Part shown: piece after piece, positions 47,981-62,497 of the stretch | How positions within the stretch are numbered: position 1 is the first letter of the stretch | Layout: each line of letters begins with the position of its first letter | Source: Anseranas semipalmata | Taxonomy: Eukaryota > Chordata > Aves > Anseriformes > Anseranatidae | Length of the DNA: 64,000 nt | Assembly: GCA_013399115.1 (NCBI GenBank) | Contig: VXAA01005176.1 | Coordinates: 536,918 to 600,917, forward strand | Direction of reading: 5' to 3' | The notes under the pieces: generated by a model | What the model was told of the DNA's origin: nothing | The model's database searches: none | What the model saw: the letters and a program-made list of their open reading frames with translations, nothing else | Position numbers and translations under genes: made by a program

Positions 47981-50900
47981 CTATTTGACTAAAAGGAACT
48001 TTATTTTACAGAGATTGTGTTGGGAAAATTTGTCTCCTAAGGGAAATAAACCAGCTACTTTTGTACCCTTCTAAACTACTTTAGCCAATGAGTAACCACT
48101 AAGCATAATTTAATATAATTTCAAATTATTTGCATTTTTACATGTCTGCAGTAAACTATCTGTTAGACTTCTATTTTTTAGATATTATTTTTTTAAGTCA
48201 CCACAGGTATACACTCTATCTAGGCCTGTTTAACTGTAAGGCTGTGTTCAGCTAAGCTGAATCAATGAATCAGAAGAAACTAACTTCAGCATTTTCTGGT
48301 GTCTCTTCCAAACGTCTGATATGAGATTTCAGTTCACTGGACCAGGTACATACACACACTAAACTCTGGCAGATTAACATATATTCTATAATGTTGTCAT
48401 CGTGTTATATATTATTCAAATTTATTTTTAAGTCTCTTCCATGTAAAATCAGCTAAACTGCTATAATTCTATATCAAATTCTATTTTATAACAGTAACTT
48501 ATCATTGCTGTAGTCAATAACTGTTGTACTCTTCAGTACAAGAGATCTTGATTAATTGAATTAATTCAGAAAAAAAAAATGCATTCACATGTGAAATAGC
48601 CTTGTTGGTTAAATAGAAATATTTCATTCCTTTGGTAAATAATAAAACACTTGTAAGAAGGACACAACTTTATATTCTATTATTTTAAGTCATTTAAATC
48701 CCATGTATCACTAACTATGCCGAGCATTTTCCTATGTCTGATGAGACAACAGGCTCTTTGAGTTTATATGATATGTACTATTTAACATGAAAAGCAGGGA
48801 AAAGAAAGCCCACACCAATCTCCCTGCCCTTTCCATTACTCTAGTGACATTGTGCTGTTTATTGAGTTGTGGGATTTCAAAGAAATCCACTTTAAAACTT
48901 GAAAAACGTTTCCCCTCTGGAGAATACTACTAATTAATTCATTAGTGATGAAATGTATTAGTGATGAAAAATGTCTATGTATTTAGGTCTATCTGCCGCT
49001 TAGGGAAATCTTCTCTGGGTGTTGGAGAGCAAACTATTCCCAGAAATTAATACAGAAAAGCATCTGTCTGTCGGGAGGAAGTATAGTAAAACTCTGAGGG
49101 AGAAAATTTAAAATGAATTCCTAAACTGTTCCTTAGTGTAGACAGTTTTCAATATTTAATGGGCACACAAGTTGAAAAGAGGACATAAGGTGTTGGTTTT
49201 GTTTTGTCTTTAACTGAAAACTGAGAACAAAAACATCTACCATCCTGTATCTACAAGTACACACACTTAGAACAAAAATATTAACAGATCTACTATTGGA
49301 ATTAATAACAGATAACTATAAGCAGCAGTTGTATTTACATTCCCTGGTCATTTACATTCCCTTGGTCAGGGAATGACCATGTAAAATGTGGAAAAGTTAC
49401 GCAAGTTCAGTGGTTTTTAACCTTTTACAGCTTGAAGGCCTTAACAATTTTCTGTTAAATGAATGGACCCCAATAAACATATTACAGGAAGATATCTCTA
49501 TACACAATATTAATTTGACTCAAAGGAGTGGGAAGGTGGTGCAGAAGTCATTAGAAATCACTAATGACCTTAAAAATCACTTGAAAAAGCCTTGAAATTA
49601 ATCACCTGAAAATAAATATCTGGGAAACAGATCACATTGTGAAATGCTAGCCCAAGAGTTGTTCGTTTAACAACCAGACTGCATGGAGTAGCACCCATGG
49701 ACACTGCAAGTCTCGCAGCCCAGCCTACAGAATCCAACCCTCAATACCATGCCTGAAAGGCACAAGAGTAGGTAAACTGAGTGCTAACCTGCTGTACGGG
49801 ACTCCCAAAACCCTAGAAGATCTCATGGAGATGCAAGATCACACACAATAGCTTATGGCAGGCTGGGCAGCTTGTTTTCCTTCTTTAATACAGTAAGTTT
49901 AATTTAATATTTAATAAATCCAAAGAAAATTTCAGTAAGAAAATTTCACTAAATTCTCCACAGGGAAAGCTCTTCACCAGTGTAAAACACATCATACTCG
50001 TGCTTATTTAGTACTAGCTTTTTTTTTTTTTCCTCCCTTACGGGAGGAATCAACTCCTCTAATGTACACCAGAGCTGAGAAATTCTGTCTGGTATGTGTG
50101 TTTCCCTATAAAAAATTAGATCATTAAGGTGTTATGTAAGCACTGTTACTTAGTTTCTTTGTTATTATTTTTACCACATAAGAGTATTTTTTGGTCTGCC
50201 TCGCTGGGTGACTTGCAATGGTACAGGGGAAAGTTGGATAGTGTATGGCTTGTTTTGGTTTTGAAACAAGCCCAGTAAAGGTTGATAATGTACCTCGCTT
50301 TTGTTTTGGAATTAAATCTGAAAGTACAGCTATATAAGAAACGTGGTTGTAGAATCTTAAAACACCACCAAAGGGGAACGAACAACTTTTGCCTGAACCA
50401 TAGGCTAAGCAAGCAACTGGAATTAAAGGAAAATTAAATCTGTGGTAGCCACGTGCATGTAGTGGGTGTGGAAAAGCTAATCAAAAGAAGCAGATACTTA
50501 GCGTACACCTCAGACTGGCCTTTTTTCTTTAGCTTCTTGTTTTTGTTAAGGAAAAGAGCCTCTGCCAATCACCCTGAAAAAAAAAATATTAAAAATTTCC
50601 ATTTGCAGTTTCCAAAATATTATTTCTCAGAACTAATGGAAAACCTTTATATGTTCAGAGATTTTCTTTTTTCCCTTATTTTTCACCATTTCTGTACATG
50701 TTTACATCTACCTAGTCTAAGCAAACTGTTTAAGCAATTTCCAATTTACAAAGCTATTACCTCTCCCCCGAGCACAGCTTGGTTTCTGGAGGTAGGTAGT
50801 TCTCTGACATTAAAATAGGGTATTTGTTTTCAAATCTGAAACTCTGAAAACCATCAAATCTTTGTCTCAAGCTTGGAAACTCTTCTTCCACACATCCTGG

Positions 50901-53900
50901 CTTCTAGCAGAACTTCTTTGTATATAGGTAAATCAGACAGTGTCCATGAAATATTACTTTCTAAAATATCTTAAGCGAGATCTCTATAAGCTCTGTATAC
51001 TCATGTTACTACCTGGCCTTGTTCATGATTTCCTTTCCTTGACCATCACCATTTTTCATCTTTTAGTCCATCCCACCTATATGTAACTGTAAGAGAAATA
51101 TGATTTCTGGCCAAATTAAAACCATCTCCATGTAGTCCAAATACTGTGACTTACTGTGATTTACAAAATTACTAAGCATTCAGCCAAGGTAATATGCATG
51201 AGACCCGGTGAGCCTAGCCCTGACAGTGTGCTCCTGCAATCATTACCATTTCTATCAGAGAAGGAATTTCTATTACAGCAACAAATGCCTCCTGGAACTA
51301 ATTGGCACTCGTTGGCAATCTCAGCGCAGTGGCTAATGAAGTACCTTTTGAGCCTGAGAGTTTCTGAAGAGGTGATCTCTCCAGCTCAAAACTCAGGCTC
51401 AGTAATAAGGCAGGATAAGGAAGCTTCCTCTGCTAGTGTTCGTCCGTCACCTGTTCTCACTTGTGAAGGATGGGATTCACTCGTCTGTCCATGCAGAAAA
51501 AGCATTAATGCTGCACTTCACTGCGCACAGGGAGAGGATCACAAAGAAAGTTTGTCTTCAGAGCTGTTTTGGGTCCCCCCCACCCCTCCCCTTGCATTTC
51601 CTTGCTTGGAAAAAGCTGGAAACAGCAGAATGTTGGCAACAGCCAAGTACCATTCCCTGGAAGTCACCACTGATCATAATTCATCAGCGATATTCTACCC
51701 TAAAAGCATGGTGTCTTCCCAAATCTTAAGCACGATTCAAAGGACTTTCACCTACATCTGCTAAATCTTGAATTACTTAATTTATTTAAACAGAGCAGTT
51801 CTTACTGCAGAGCTTTTCCTACTGAATTAAGTTGCTATTTGGAAAGAAAAAAGCACAGCAAGAAAGAAAATAAGCATAAACTCTGTATATTCCTATCAGA
51901 TGACCTGTTTTTATTACTCAGAGTCAAAATAAATACCTATCAGCTGAACTTGGCAGGCAAAGTTGAACACTGAAGAGAATATCTTAAGCACTGGACCACA
52001 GTTGCGGTTTGTTTTTTTTTTTTTAGGTAATACACTGAAGTGCTCACAATGCAGGAGAAAGTCTTTGACCAGAGTCACTAGTATAGGAGACGTAGGCAGT
52101 CTGGAAACAGTACAATGAGCTTAAGCCAAAGCTCTTCAGAAAAGAGATGTATGAAGTATGTATTCTTGAACATAAGGTCATAACTGCAGTTCATCTGCTT
52201 TTTAACTTTTTCAAATATAATGGTACATTCTGGCTATCATGCAGCTAAAGAAAATAAAATTAGACACTTAATATTAATATTTTGGATCACCCCAAACACA
52301 TCACCTACTGCTTCGCTTTGCATTTAGTATAGGTCTGAGATTAGGCACTTATAGGCAACCTGATAATTAAAAAGTACCTGTTGCTGAGCAATTACTATTG
52401 AAACGAATAATATAATTATGTTAATAACTGTGTTACAACACAATTACTTTTTTTTTTTTTTAAATCTATTAAGAAAAAGGCTTAGCAGACAGAGCTCCAA
52501 GAAAGAGCAAGTTAGAGGCATATATAACTCCCACTGAAAAGATGAGACCAGGTGGTTGTCACCCAGATGGTTAAAGCACAGATCTCCAAACTACAACACT
52601 TTGGAGACTCATTGAGTAGGTCCTATTTGCCAAAAGCCAATTTGTCATTTTGGCACAAAAGGATCCATGATTGAAGGGTGGTAAACCTGTGTTAACGCAT
52701 ACTGCAGCTCCTGACAGACATGGGCACTTTATCTCCCCTTCTCCTGTGAGGTGCCATGCAACTCTGCAGGTTGTGGAGTCTCACCGACAAGCTTTTCGTG
52801 GCAATTGCAACTACAATTCAGACACATGGACTGCTAATCCATTGCCTATGAAAATGCACAAGTCAAAACTTCTCTGAAGTTTTGTTCTTTGAGAACTACT
52901 CTGAATCTCTGGATTTTGTTGCATCTTTTTCTGCTTACTCTGACAGTAAATATAATTACAAATATTTGAATTGGTAGATAACAATGTAATTAGTTATTAC
53001 ATTTAGTTAATAATTTATCTTACTTTTATTGCTAACCAGGAGTCTTCAAGATGAGATACCACTTAAATAGCGTCAGCTCTAAATTTGTCTCCTGGCAAAG
53101 CTTTAATGTTTGTGTGGCTTGGTTTTTTTTTTGTTTGTTTTTTAAATAAGTGTTATTTCTGTTAAAAAAAAAAAAATCAACCCTATCATTTGTGTATACC
53201 AATATGGTCCTTCAGCTTTGGTTCTCCAGTTCTTTAATTCAGGCAATGCACTTGTTTCAAAATCTTTTTATTCTATTTAGTAAGGGAATTACAGTCTTAG
53301 ACAATGGAGATTGTCTATTTTCTCTCTTGTACTCCACTCTTTTTGTTGATTTTAGCGCCGTCTACACTACTGAGGTACATTTGAGTTTGCAATCCATCAG
53401 TAGTGGTTTGTACTGAACATTTCCAGGATCAGATGAGAGTAATCACAAGATTACATCTATGTCTTCGCTAGAAAAGCTGAAGACTCCCTGGAGTTAGTGT
53501 CTCAGCAACTCAGCTATGCCATATCAGTTGGTTTAATTACATACCTTCATATTAATAATCATGTTATACACTAGATTTCTTTACACAGAGACAAGGATTT
53601 TTAGGTAAGAACACCCTTCTGCATTAAAATGAATTTCATTACAGGGAATTTAATTTTGGTCCACATAAGTCTGTATAGCAAATGAAGTTTTCACTGTTCA
53701 AACTTTAGCATACATAAGAACTGCAAAAGGCCAGCACTTCCATACTCCTGTTTTAATAGACTTTGGATAGGTAATATTTACTTATTTATGTAAAGGTGAA
53801 AGTACATGCAAAACAGAACATAAATCAATACTGAAAAGGAAGGGAGACGGGAGAAAAAAAATAGTAAGCAATACGAAAGCCTTGAACATCTTTGCTAGAG

Positions 53901-56900
53901 TGGAGCAAGAGAAAATTAATATGCTCTGAGCGCTGTTCCTAATCTGGTCAAGGGTGACAATAGGGAATTCATTAATGCTCCATGGAATACATTTACCACC
54001 AATATAGGCGGATATATCTTTGAAGATTAGTTAATATAAGTTATTAAAAATAAAATTAAAAAAAACGCAGAGTACAAGAAAGATATCCTTTGTTGCACGA
54101 AAATTCTAGAACAGCTAAAGCCACTCCTCTTTTTTTTTTTTTTTTAACATTATTTTTCCACATATCTCCTGGGATTCATTCAAGCAACTAAGCAACTCCT
54201 CGAAGTAAACTATGCCAGAAGACCTCTTACTTGCATTTTATTCCTAATTTAATATTTGATTTAGCTCCATATAGGAGGAGTCAGACTTCCTATATCACGT
54301 TATAGGAATATATTCCTTCAAGTCTATAGATCTAAGATAACAAACATTTTGAGGTAATGAAAGTCTTTCTCTGTCCCAACATGCAATACCTACCACATTT
54401 CATGATAGTCACATATTAGTGTTTCTAATGTCAGAATCCCTTTCAGCTCTGCTTGCTTACTAGTTTCCTATGTCTGGAGCAAGCTGTTTATTTGTGGTAA
54501 AAGGAAAGATCAATCCCACTGTGGATGTGTCATTTCATCCCCTCTTGATCATCTCCTACCCAACCCACACCCTGCTGGAGGAACACATAAACTCCTTTCT
54601 GAAGGACTCCTCTTCCTGAATAGGGTATTCATCTGTTATTCTGTCTCCCATTTCCTATTTGTTTTGGTAACTTCAGCATTCAAATACAGCTCCAGAGCTT
54701 TGATGCTAATACCAGCTACGAGTTCAAAATGGTAGGCAACAATGCAGTTTGTTTAGCAAAAGATATCACATATGCATATATGCTTATAGCACACATAAAT
54801 TGAGTGCCTCTGTTAGTATATTTTTATACAGTAAATACACTACATCTATATTTTACACAAGAAAATATTTTGACAGGGATATCATCTCAGTGTCTTGCAA
54901 CAATATCTACCTGATTTCTCTATAACTTACTTTCTTAGAAAATACCTTTAAGAATTGTGTTACTATCTATTACCATGATAAGTCTCATGGGAAAACTTAA
55001 AATACACTTAAATACTTGAAGGTGTACTAAACATACACATCTCACTTAAGAATAATGCAGTTTTTGCATTCATAGTTTACCAGAAGGATAATGCTGACTC
55101 TTGATTTTGATGACAGTTTATCAAGTATCTACAAAAGTGCTAAATCCATCTGTCTTGCAGATAATCAGACTGAAACACAGTATTTTCTTTAATGGAAAAT
55201 AAAACAGGTTATAAAACAAACAAGAGCTAGGACGAGATTCAAATCTGGACAGGATATTACTCTGAAGGGAATTATGTTTTAGTACTAACAGAGGAAGAAC
55301 TAAGCTGGTCAAATTTGTAGATTTGTTCCAATTTAAATATAAATGAAATTGTTGGGAGGTTATGGAAAGTTATCTTCTAGTTACGTATAATCATGTTATT
55401 AACTTTCATGAAATAGATATGAAATACATTTCTAACATTCAAATCTCTTATTTTCTGACTTTTATAACAAGAACTATTCTGTGCATTACTGCTCTTAAGA
55501 TGGATGTCCTACATCTTTTGTTATGAACTTCTAATTGTACATGGTACTTAAAGTGATTGACAGAATACTAACTAATGTTATCACAAAATAATACTTTCCA
55601 ATAATGTCTACTGCTTCAATACACACATAAGAATTTATGCAATTCATTGATTATTCAGGCTCTGGTCATAATGAACTGTGCTCCAGACAGAGAGCAGCTT
55701 ATCTGATTCAACCTCATTTGCTAGAGTACAGAAAGTGCATATGCTTAAGGAGAATACAAACAATGAAAATAATCCAACTAACTAGGCAAGCAAAACTGTG
55801 ACCTACACTTTCTAAGTAAGCAAAGCTAGAAGAAAAGTGTGCATGTGCTTTTGGTTTGTTTTTGAAACCTGTGAAAAATGAAGTATTATTCACATACTTC
55901 CCCCCACCCCCTTATCTATGTTCAGCCAACTTCATAGTTGGGAACTTCTGGGGAAGCATTTGTGTTTTTTTTTGTTTTAAAGCATTGCCTTAGGCACAGA
56001 TGTCATATCACAAGATGATATAATATTAAATAGATATATAAGCATACAATTTAAATAACATACTCTAAGTCTTGGATTCATTTTCTAAGCTTATACTTAG
56101 AATAAGTATAATAATATATAATAATGTAATAATGTACATCTTACATTTTTGTTTCCAAAAAATACCACCATGTAAGAGCAAATGAATTTTTTTCCAGTAT
56201 CTGTTCACTATTGACAGACATTTTTGAAAGATTTATCTGTCTGACATCAGCAAACATGTAAAATATTCAAATCACTTGTAAATGACTGATTTATATATTG
56301 TTTCTGCCGTTCTAATAGTGGAAATCTATGACCTAAGCCAGCAAATTTCACCTGTGACTTGGCTAGTAACAGCAGGACACAGAATCACAATGATCACTGT
56401 GGCAGAAAGCCTTTCAATGTTTTACATTGTAAGGATCTCAGTCTGATTATTTAGAAGCTTCTTTGCTAGAGGAGAAAATCCTTACGCTTCTTCCCAGGAA
56501 ACAAACAAACAAAAAATTCAGAACAGAAGGCAGACTTCCAATATCTAGCAAACAAGGTCTTTTGTAATTTAGCCCAGTACAACCTTCAGTGTTTAAACGC
56601 ATTAACAACGCCCCTGCAAATTTACTTTCAGGATTCTTTACTGCAGCATGTGGGTAGAGAAAATAATAAAACTGATAGCGATTAGGAAGGAAGATATTTC
56701 ACAGAGGTCTGATAGCCATTTCACAAGTAGAAGCACTCTACTTTTATCACCCTAAAACTTCTTACTGGTTGTCTAACAGCTGCTGGCCACTTATCTTTCC
56801 CCTAAAGAGACAGGCATCCAAATATCTTACAAAGTTTTAGTAATCCTTCACTTTTGAAAGTCTCTGTTTCCTTGATGTCAGGTCTATCTCCCCTACCTGA

Positions 56901-59900
56901 CTAGCAAGAGCTAGAAACCCTGTGTGGAGCTCAGCCTCCTCCTTGTAACTGACAGCACAACAGCCCTCTACCCACTGATGCTCTTTACTTCAAGACAGAC
57001 AAAAAAGGAGGAAACTTCATTGGGAGGCAGCAGTTTAGAAATCTGACATTTCAGTGCCTGATGCTCACTTTCATCAGCAATAAGCTCTTGACTTTAATAC
57101 TGGAAAATAATAAAGAATAGTGAAATCAAAACTGACACTGTGTCTGCTTAGACTCATGTTGCCTACATGCTCCCACAGAGTAGAATAATTTTATCACTTT
57201 TTTTAAAGCATTTTGCTAGTGAATGAAAAAATACCTTTAACAACATATATTCCTTGCCTATAGTAGTCCATTTGGTCTTAAAAAGGAAAATTCAGATATG
57301 TTTCAGTCATTAATCCACAGCTTCCCAAGTAACATGTTACATTAGTACCTTACGACGTTAAATAAACCAGAGGGGAAAATTCATATTGTGACACACTGCA
57401 CATCATTCACATGAAAAGAACCAACAGTGCCTTTTGCAAATATATTTTCTGTTTTATGGTTTAAAAAAAGAAAGTGCACTAAGGCTACCAAATAAATTCT
57501 GTTTGAAGCTCTTTCTAGGCTTACAGAAGATGAACTATTCTGGGTTTTAGCTTTGTGTTATTTTTATCGCTCCTTCCCCATTCTTCTCTCTTTTATATTT
57601 CATCTTCCAATAAAGAGCTGAACCTGTGTGAAAATGAAAGAAAATATTCTGCAGTTACTACAGGTGTATGTATGTATTGCTACGTTTACTATAGATGTAC
57701 AGATAAGCATGTTTTCCATCCCACATCAGTCACTGCTGTTTTCCTCTATTTATTGCTCTCAATGCATCAGGGGAAAAAAATATAAAGAGGAAAATGAAAA
57801 CAAAGAAAAAGGGAGAACAGCAGTGACACTATTCCAGAACAGCAAATGCCTGATATTTGTCTGGAAGTTGGGAGACCTGAGGCAGGTAGTTAAGACACAG
57901 ATAATTGGACTTGGGTCTCCGCCAGTCTAACTTCGTGCCAAGTCCACTCTTGCTTTTCTAAGAGAAGGGAATCAGCCTGTGTCTTTCATTTTAACATGAA
58001 ATTGTATCATAAAACTATCACTCCAAAACTGACACATTGTCACAGAAAGCATATTTTTGAAATTACTATTCTTTAAAACAAAGTGTTTAAATAAGAATTT
58101 CAACCACCACTACTCATCTTTCTAGAAAAAAAGTGAAATAATTTGATGCTTATGACACTGTTATATATACAAGTTACAATGCTGCATGCACATGACATGG
58201 TAGAAAAACATGTGCAGAATAGGTTCTCAAAGTTACCCAATGAAATGGTCACTGGAGTTCATAAACATTTCAAGAGAATTTTGAACAACTTTAAGAACGT
58301 GCACACTGATTTTCAGGTAGAATGCCAAAAAAAAAAAAAAAAAAAGGGCCACTATCCCCACCCCAGCAAAAGAAAAACACCAAAAAAAAACCACACACAA
58401 GGCAGACTACTTCCACCAAAACCTCAGGAGTTTGTAGTTATGTTTTCCCAATGCTTGAATTGGAAAGCAAGGCTCAGATATTGCATGAATTATAAAAGCA
58501 AGCTACACAACAAAATCAAAGAGATTCTGAATAAATTACTGCAAAATCAGTTATTCTGATTTGCAGAGTACACACTGAGTCAGTGTATGCATCCAACTCA
58601 GTAACAGTCCAGCTGTGGTAGTGCAGCCTACTGCTACCAAAATTGCCATCCTAGGGTCTACAGCAAGCTGTGGGGAAGGCAAAAATAAAAATGTTGACCA
58701 CATTCACCACATGAAGAGCACATGTAGCTGCTCTTCAATTTTCAGTTTATTCTACTCAGATTTTCATTTCAGTAAAGCTAGGGTTATTTTGTTGTGTCGG
58801 TCTTCCCCCTCCCCGCTTTTTTTTGTTCAAGAGCCAGCTTGTATCATTCAACATTTTTTCCCATCTCTTTTTATAGAGTTCTATGGCCTTTCTGGTTTTC
58901 AACACCTTTTCTATTATTAATTCTTTTGCTTTGTGTGCATCTCCTATACAAAGGTACATTTTTTCCTTCAAGGATCTTAAAGTTCTGGTTATTTGTCACC
59001 AGCTGAAGGAATACATATATTGCTGTGACTGCAGTGTGCACCACTTAGTCTACATTGTGGTTTAGTCTCTACTTGAAAGTAAACCAGAAAATCTGCAGAA
59101 AAACCTTGATAGACTCCTATAAAAGTAATATTAGTAATCGCTACCCTTATATTCTAAACAATTATTTTTTCCTTATTAAATGGGTTCCAGAAGGAGAGTT
59201 TACTGCATCCACTGTTCATCATGGTTTATCAAACACTTCTGAACATACAACAAAAAACACAGGACCTATATTAAAAGGCCAAAAACTAAAACTTGTAGAT
59301 AGTATGCAATAAGCAGTCAGTGGGAGATATCAAGAACATCGCCATTTGAAGGCCCTGCAATATAGGGAAAAAACAAACAAACAAAAACGACACAGTAGGC
59401 AAAAAAATAACATATTTAACATGCCTCCATGGACTTTAGAAAACAAAACATACCCCAATCTAGAAAGCACAATAGAAAAGAAAATGCGAACAAAAACACA
59501 GTTAGCATCCAACAGTCTGGAGTTGGGAGGGCAGGAATAATTTCTGACTTCAAATTTATGTGACTATGCAAAGTCTTTGCAACTTCATGTACTGGTGGAG
59601 ACAAGGCCTCTACACTCCAGTTCTAGGAATGAGCAGTGTTTTTAAAAGGCAGCAAATAAAGAAACATAAATATTTGATCTGCAGGTGATAAAAGTTTTTT
59701 TTCCCTTTCATTTCCATTACAGATAGCTAACAAACCTTTAATCATTGTATGTGTACAACATAACACAATAAAACAAACACCAGTTCCCTCTGGACATACC
59801 AGGTTCAGTGTTCCCCACACTGAATTTCGTATCTCCAGAAACTCTCCTAAACAGTTCCATAATCCTTCCCCAAAACTTATCAGTCTCCATCCTAGAACAA

Positions 59901-62097
59901 CTTAAGCTTCTTGACTTCTCTACCATAACTGAAATGTCATTTTATAAGTTTCTGCCCTTCTAATTTTGAATTTAAATATATTCCTGGCCAATTTATAACT
60001 GCTAGATATTTTGTATTCTCCCTTAGTTTAAATAGTTGCTATTCCTCCCCAGTATTTACCAGTAAGACATAATTTTAAGGTTCATATTCTTAAACTTCTT
60101 AAGATAGATGTTCCATTCTCTTACTCTGCCTAGTGGAAGTAGCACCATGTCAGAACAGATAGGATATATAAAATTATTAACTTTGCGTGCAGTGAAGTTC
60201 ATTTCTCCTGCTTTCTACTCCCCTAAGCAAAGTGATAAAAGTATTTAAAGTGTGATAGAGATAAGAAGCACTGAAAGACCTTGCAGAGCCTATGCAGGCA
60301 GCTACTAACTATTACCACATCACCAGTCTAATTCCAGCCACAGGTCTCTTGGAGTGAGGGAGAAAAGAAAAAAACAAACAAAAAACCCACCTCCTACTCA
60401 GGCCTAATGTCAGTGACAATTATTTTAAATAACGCCTCAGGCAGTGAACATTCAGAAATAAAATGACTAGATCACAAGGGAAGTCCTTCCTTCCCTGCCA
60501 CCATCCGCCTAAAGTGTTCCAGATCCACAAAGCCATTGTGTATCTCATTTGTTCAAGTCTATTTTGGTCTCTACTCTTTTCGAACATGTGCCAGGTATAT
60601 GCCAATTGTGCCAATAATCTTCAATTAAAATCAAGTCAGCTGAGGCATGAAGCTGCTGGGAGCTATAGGATCTACAGAGCCTGCAGACTACGCGTTTTTA
60701 CTTTGGTCAAGAGAGATGTTATGTTTTTACTTCATCCCCCCTTCCCTTCATTGGATTTCAGAATTTTGAATATAAAGTTCCAAAGCCAAGCAGTATTGTT
60801 TGTGTATTTGTATATGCACATGTTTAAGATAAATCAACCAGGAATTAATACTTCAAATTCTTCATCTACCTGGCTGTAAATAGCTTCACTAAGTATTGTA
60901 CACATTTCCTCATCTTAAAAGTCACTAAAATACTACAAAACAAACAAACAACAACAAACAATTAATTGGAATGAGCTTTTTTGTTTGTGTACAGGACCTA
61001 AATATTTTTTTTTTAATATTTAATATAACTACTAATGACTTCTATTCATAAAACTCTAAAGCTGAATTACATCTAGATTTTCATGCAAATTAATTGCTTA
61101 GAGGAAAGGACTCATGGCCTAAGCTGCAATATATTAGAGGGATTCATATTTGATTGATAGATGGTGCTGCAGTGGTCATATTTTCCTTTCCCTTTGGAAA
61201 AAAGCCAACTCAGAAGTGACATCTCTGAATTACAGGGTTTCCTGAAGGTTAAGCCACTTAGCGGGAAAAAATATCATTTACAATCTGTAAATCTTTATTG
61301 CAATTCTTACTTTCATTCTAGGTTGAGCGCTTCCAATGATATCGTAGGAGCCCCACACAGCAAACAAAATCACATGCATCTATTTGATGTTGTAGTGCTC
61401 CAGTGCATAGAAAAGAAGGATGCTGCCATCACTGCAAGCACACGAACTTTGATTATACTACTTAAAGACATTTGCTAAAGTGTAAAATAAAGTGCAAGAG
61501 CCTATATTAAATGCTTCATTGAGTTTTAATCAAAGGGAGAAATGATATTTCTATTTATTATTTATCTATCTTCAACATATGACTAATATTTCTAGTGATA
61601 ATTGTTGAATTTCTGTAATGGTTAGCATTAGGTATGTCTAGATATTAATACACTTTATTTTTAATGAAATGCCAGTTCAGTACAAAAATTCACTCACATA
61701 CACACATATACAAACCCTGTAATTCCACGATATAAGCTTTAGAAGCTAACCTCACTTTTGTTGAAACATGCATTGGCAAGTAGAATATTAATAAAAAGTT
61801 GTATTTAAGTTCCATTTTTGCTATCACAGTAATACTGTTATATTTCTTACTGCACTAGCTAAGTCTTTCAATATATTGCTATAGTACACATACTAAACTG
61901 CAGAGGTATTACTTAGTAACTTGGAGTAGATTCAAAAAATGTAGAGGGCAATCTACAGTGCAATTTTATTTTTGTAATGCAACAAAAACACGAAATATCA
62001 GATTTTAATGAGTGTTTATAAGTTATTCAAAAAACATTCTACAATATCAGGCAAAGCATGAAAAGCATCCTATCCAATCATGGAAGCTAGAACAATG

Positions 62098-62134
62098 TTT
62101 CACTTTCAAGATGTTTGAACTTTTGAAAGTGAAA
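62098..62134. repeat. perfect 12-bp inverted repeat
   Basis: TTTCACTTTCAA (62098-62109) and its reverse complement TTGAAAGTGAAA (62123-62134) are separated by 13 nt. The stem is too short for a typical pre-miRNA. Confidence 0.9.
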
Positions 62135-62450
62135 ATGAGAAGGAACTGAGCATGAAAAAAAGAAAAAAGAAATTTTGAATATTTGATTAACATTTAATCA
62201 AAGGGCTTAAATAAGATATTCCCATTTCTAGAGCAATCATTTCAGTTTTGCTAAAATAACTTGATCACTGAAATGTAGAGACTTTGCATGAAATGAAAGT
62301 CTGAACACTTTGTATACACCATTCTATTTTTTTTTTCTTTTTCCATTTTCATTTAATAATGTAATTGAATTAAACAAGTTCTTTAGGAAATTACTTAGTG
62401 AATGGTATTCTTCAACTGCATATCTTTTGACTTAGAGATGCTAAACTACA

Positions 62451-62497
62451 CTGGTATGAGAATTGTACTAACATCAGCAAAACTACTCTCATACCAG
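62451..62497. repeat. perfect 11-bp inverted repeat
   Basis: CTGGTATGAGA (62451-62461) and TCTCATACCAG (62487-62497) are separated by 25 nt, with no extension of pairing on either side. Confidence 0.9.
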
